Part shown: positions 62,211 through 64,000 of the stretch, piece after piece | Layout of the letters: every line of letters begins with the position of its first letter | Position numbering within the stretch: position 1 is the stretch's first letter | Assembly (NCBI GenBank): GCA_037190845.1 | Contig: JBBCJI010000019.1 | Coordinates: forward strand, 1 to 64,000 | DNA: 64,000 bases | From: JBEBVQ01 sp037190845 | GTDB taxonomy: Bacteria; Bacteroidota; Bacteroidia; Chitinophagales; Chitinophagaceae | Direction of reading: 5' to 3' | Notes under the pieces: model-generated | Databases searched by the model: none | Told to the model about the DNA's origin: nothing | Seen by the model: only the letters and a program-made list of their open reading frames with translations | Made by a program: the position numbers and the translations under genes

Positions 62211-62415
62211 TGATCCACCAAGATACGTCAGGATTTACTTACTGTCCGGCAGAAGAATGATAAACAAGTGAATTCACCTGTTTTTGAGAAATCAGGTATG
62301 CGTTTACATCCAATTCACAATCAGGAAATCTATTTTTGAGGGAAGCTGAATATACAGGATCCTGAAAGCTTACCCAATCTACCCGTTTATATTTTCTAAT
62401 CTTAAAACAGAAAAA

Positions 62416-62901
62416 ATGATCAAAACAAAAATCATTATTCTTGGCTGTTGTCTTTTGGGCTGGGGCCATTCTGACGCCTGCGCACAAAGCAATGCAGTCG
62501 CTGCAGGCGGCGATCATACGGGAGCGGGCGGCACGGTGAGCTACTCTCTGGGACAGATCGCATATGCTTCGTTTTCGGGAAACACCGGCACAGCGGCACA
62601 AGGCTTACAGCAGCCTTACCGTATCACAGTGCAAAGTGTGGCCGATTATAACCGGTCATTACCGGAGATCACCGCTTTCCCCAACCCTGCCGGAGATATG
62701 GTATGGCTGCAGACAGGTCCGGGGGATCATGCGGCATTACAGTATCTGCTGTACGATGTACAGGGCAAGGCGCTTGCATCCGCCTTCATAGAGCCGGGCA
62801 TTACACAAGTGCCGTTAGGCACGCTTCCGAATGCCGTTTATTTCCTGAAAGTCTTTAATACACACCAAACTAAAATATTTAAAATCACAAAAAACAAATA
62901 A
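62416..62901 (+). CDS. Small secreted protein with T9SS type A sorting domain
   Basis: A 161-residue exported protein: signal peptide MIKTKIIILGCCLLGWGHSD (cut after ACAQ), a short body (GGTVSYSLGQIAYASFSGN and GLQQPYRITV) of a kind common in small Bacteroidota T9SS proteins, and a C-terminal sorting domain (ITAFPNPAGDMVWLQTGPGD; LPNAVYFLKVFNTHQTKIFK). It is 1 nt upstream of the next gene and surely co-transcribed with it. Divergent from the TPR kinase. Confidence 0.9.
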   Translation: MIKTKIIILGCCLLGWGHSDACAQSNAVAAGGDHTGAGGTVSYSLGQIAYASFSGNTGTAAQGLQQPYRITVQSVADYNRSLPEITAFPNPAGDMVWLQTGPGDHAALQYLLYDVQGKALASAFIEPGITQVPLGTLPNAVYFLKVFNTHQTKIFKITKNK

Positions 62902-62902
62902 T

Positions 62903-63937
62903 ATGAAATACATATACCTATGTCTGAGCATGTTAGTATTTATCGGAACCGGGTGGGCGCAGGCGCCGCAGCAAATGAGTTACCAGGCCGTATTGCGCGA
63001 TGCAAACGATGAGCTTATTACCAATGCACCTGTATCAATGAGGATCAGTATTCTGCAGGGTAATGTGATCGGCACGGCTGTTTATACAGAGACCCAGCAG
63101 ACTAATACCAATGCCAACGGATTGGCAACTATTGAAGTGGGCGCAGGAACGGTAGTAACAGGCAGCTTCAATACAATAGACTGGTCGCAGGGACCTTATT
63201 TTATTAAAACAGAGACTGATCCATCGGGAGGAACCAATTATAGTATTACCGGTACGCAACAATTGTTAAGTGTACCATTTGCACTCTATGCAGCAACAGC
63301 AGGTAATGGTACTGCCGGCCCCAAGGGCGATAAAGGTGACCAAGGCGATAAAGGAGACAAGGGAGACAAAGGTGATCCGGGATCTGCCGGAAGCGGAACA
63401 GTATATAGTGTAGGAGATACGCTTAAAGGAGGCATTGTATTTTATGTATATGACGGAGGCAGGCACGGTCTTATTGCTGCCCTGGCAGATCATGACTCTT
63501 CGGTGATGTGGAAGAATCCGGCTTCCACTACTCCGAATACCTTTCCCTGGGTCGCCTCCTTTGCGAACGGAATAGAGGCAGGGAGAGCAAACACAGCCCA
63601 GATCATTGCTACGCATACGGCTACACAGTCGCTGGGAGACAAGCAGATGAATGCAGCCAGAGCCTGCAACGAATATGCTGTTACCTGGAAGGGGGTGACT
63701 TATTCCGGATGGTATCTGCCCTCTCTTCATGAGTTACAACTACTATATACAAACAGGTCCGTGGTAGGAGGATTTCAAACGTCATCTGTTACCACAGATA
63801 TATATTGCAGCTCTACTGCGATGCCGGATAACCAATTTAATATCCGGACAGTAAACTTTGCGGACAACGGATCGGCATCCCAGACGGGTACAGGAAAAAA
63901 CTTTAAGTGTCGGGTACGTCCTATTTGTTCTTTCTGA
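62903..63937 (+). CDS. Secreted protein with collagen-like run and DUF1566-like domain
   Basis: A 344-residue exported protein (signal peptide to GTGWAQ, about residue 20). Residues about 22-136 form a beta-rich domain (MSYQAVLRDANDELITNAPV to LLSVPFALYAATAG) that is often found before collagen-like segments in this phylum. Residues 139-165 are nine G-X-Y triplets, mostly GDK, encoded at 63317-63397 by near-repeat codons. The C-terminus (about 175-344) has DUF1566/Lcl-like features (KGGIVFYVYDGGRHGLIAAL; WYLPSLHELQLLYTNR; CRVRPICSF). No T9SS domain is seen here; its neighbour at 62416 has one. Probably a surface or extracellular binding protein. Confidence 0.88.
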   Translation: MKYIYLCLSMLVFIGTGWAQAPQQMSYQAVLRDANDELITNAPVSMRISILQGNVIGTAVYTETQQTNTNANGLATIEVGAGTVVTGSFNTIDWSQGPYFIKTETDPSGGTNYSITGTQQLLSVPFALYAATAGNGTAGPKGDKGDQGDKGDKGDKGDPGSAGSGTVYSVGDTLKGGIVFYVYDGGRHGLIAALADHDSSVMWKNPASTTPNTFPWVASFANGIEAGRANTAQIIATHTATQSLGDKQMNAARACNEYAVTWKGVTYSGWYLPSLHELQLLYTNRSVVGGFQTSSVTTDIYCSSTAMPDNQFNIRTVNFADNGSASQTGTGKNFKCRVRPICSF

Positions 63938-64000
63938 TCCGTTGTATAATTTTTCCGAACTGATTCTTCATTGGTAAAAATCCGGGTATGACAACAGCAT
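63938..64000. other. Right edge, no feature
   Basis: 63 nt after the last gene; no gene, repeat or terminator that I can support. Confidence 0.6.

Overview
The window is chromosomal DNA of a Bacteroidota bacterium, most likely from the Chitinophagaceae/Chitinophaga side of the phylum (inference). Evidence: several secreted proteins with type IX secretion (T9SS) C-terminal domains, a PorP/SprF plus OmpA/PD40 pair, an epsilon ATPase subunit without its helical domain, a Bacteroidota-type sigma-54, and many genes preceded by a TAnnTTTG box (the Bacteroidota sigma factor -7 element), six of them with a TTG 19-21 nt further upstream. I see no rRNA, tRNA, CRISPR array, prophage or plasmid gene.

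Layout. 0.5-5 kb: ribosomal operon rpsF-rpsR-rplI, a HEAT-like protein, a four-repeat DUF349 protein and a DUF4197 protein. 5-15 kb: two very large T9SS cargo proteins, read away from a TPR histidine kinase/LuxR-type regulator pair. 15-30 kb: housekeeping and membrane functions (VWA protein, PnuC with a NadR-type kinase, Sua5, LigA, Asd, ABC exporter, EEP phosphatase, two rhomboids of which one looks catalytically dead, DUF3109, RpoN), with a REP-type transposase (RAYT) between ligA and asd. 30-38 kb: TatC, RpiB, two T9SS cargo paralogues (one frameshifted), an orphan ORF, a second Y1 transposase flanked by hairpin arrays, an OmpR-type regulator, and a ferredoxin divergent from a LuxC-like acyl-CoA reductase. 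38-58 kb: SpeE-like methyltransferase, PlsY, PrmA, the T9SS pair, FtsK, a LolA-like protein, an Ig-like lipoprotein, glutathione peroxidase, a glycosyltransferase, threonine dehydrogenase, CarA, a small HTH protein, pyruvate dehydrogenase E2 and AtpC/AtpD. 58-64 kb: a TlpA-like lipoprotein, then a second TPR-kinase/LuxR pair divergent from two small T9SS-type secreted proteins.

The least ordinary content lies between the genes. At least five families of short palindromic repeats occur here: GTAG-headed REPs, an ATTAGC family, a GATGTG/CACATC family, a GTCATCCTGA family, and a roughly 290-bp MITE-like element with TTGTCCGGG inverted ends. Copies of the first three sit exactly on stop codons. 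In five genes (VWA protein, asd, the DUF3109 gene, rpoN, gpx) the stop codon or the last amino acids are written inside or at the edge of a REP palindrome, and a RAYT gene carries a REP hairpin in frame inside its own coding sequence. Twice in 64 kb a paralogous TPR-kinase/LuxR pair lies head to head with T9SS cargo genes, which suggests locally wired control of cargo (inference).
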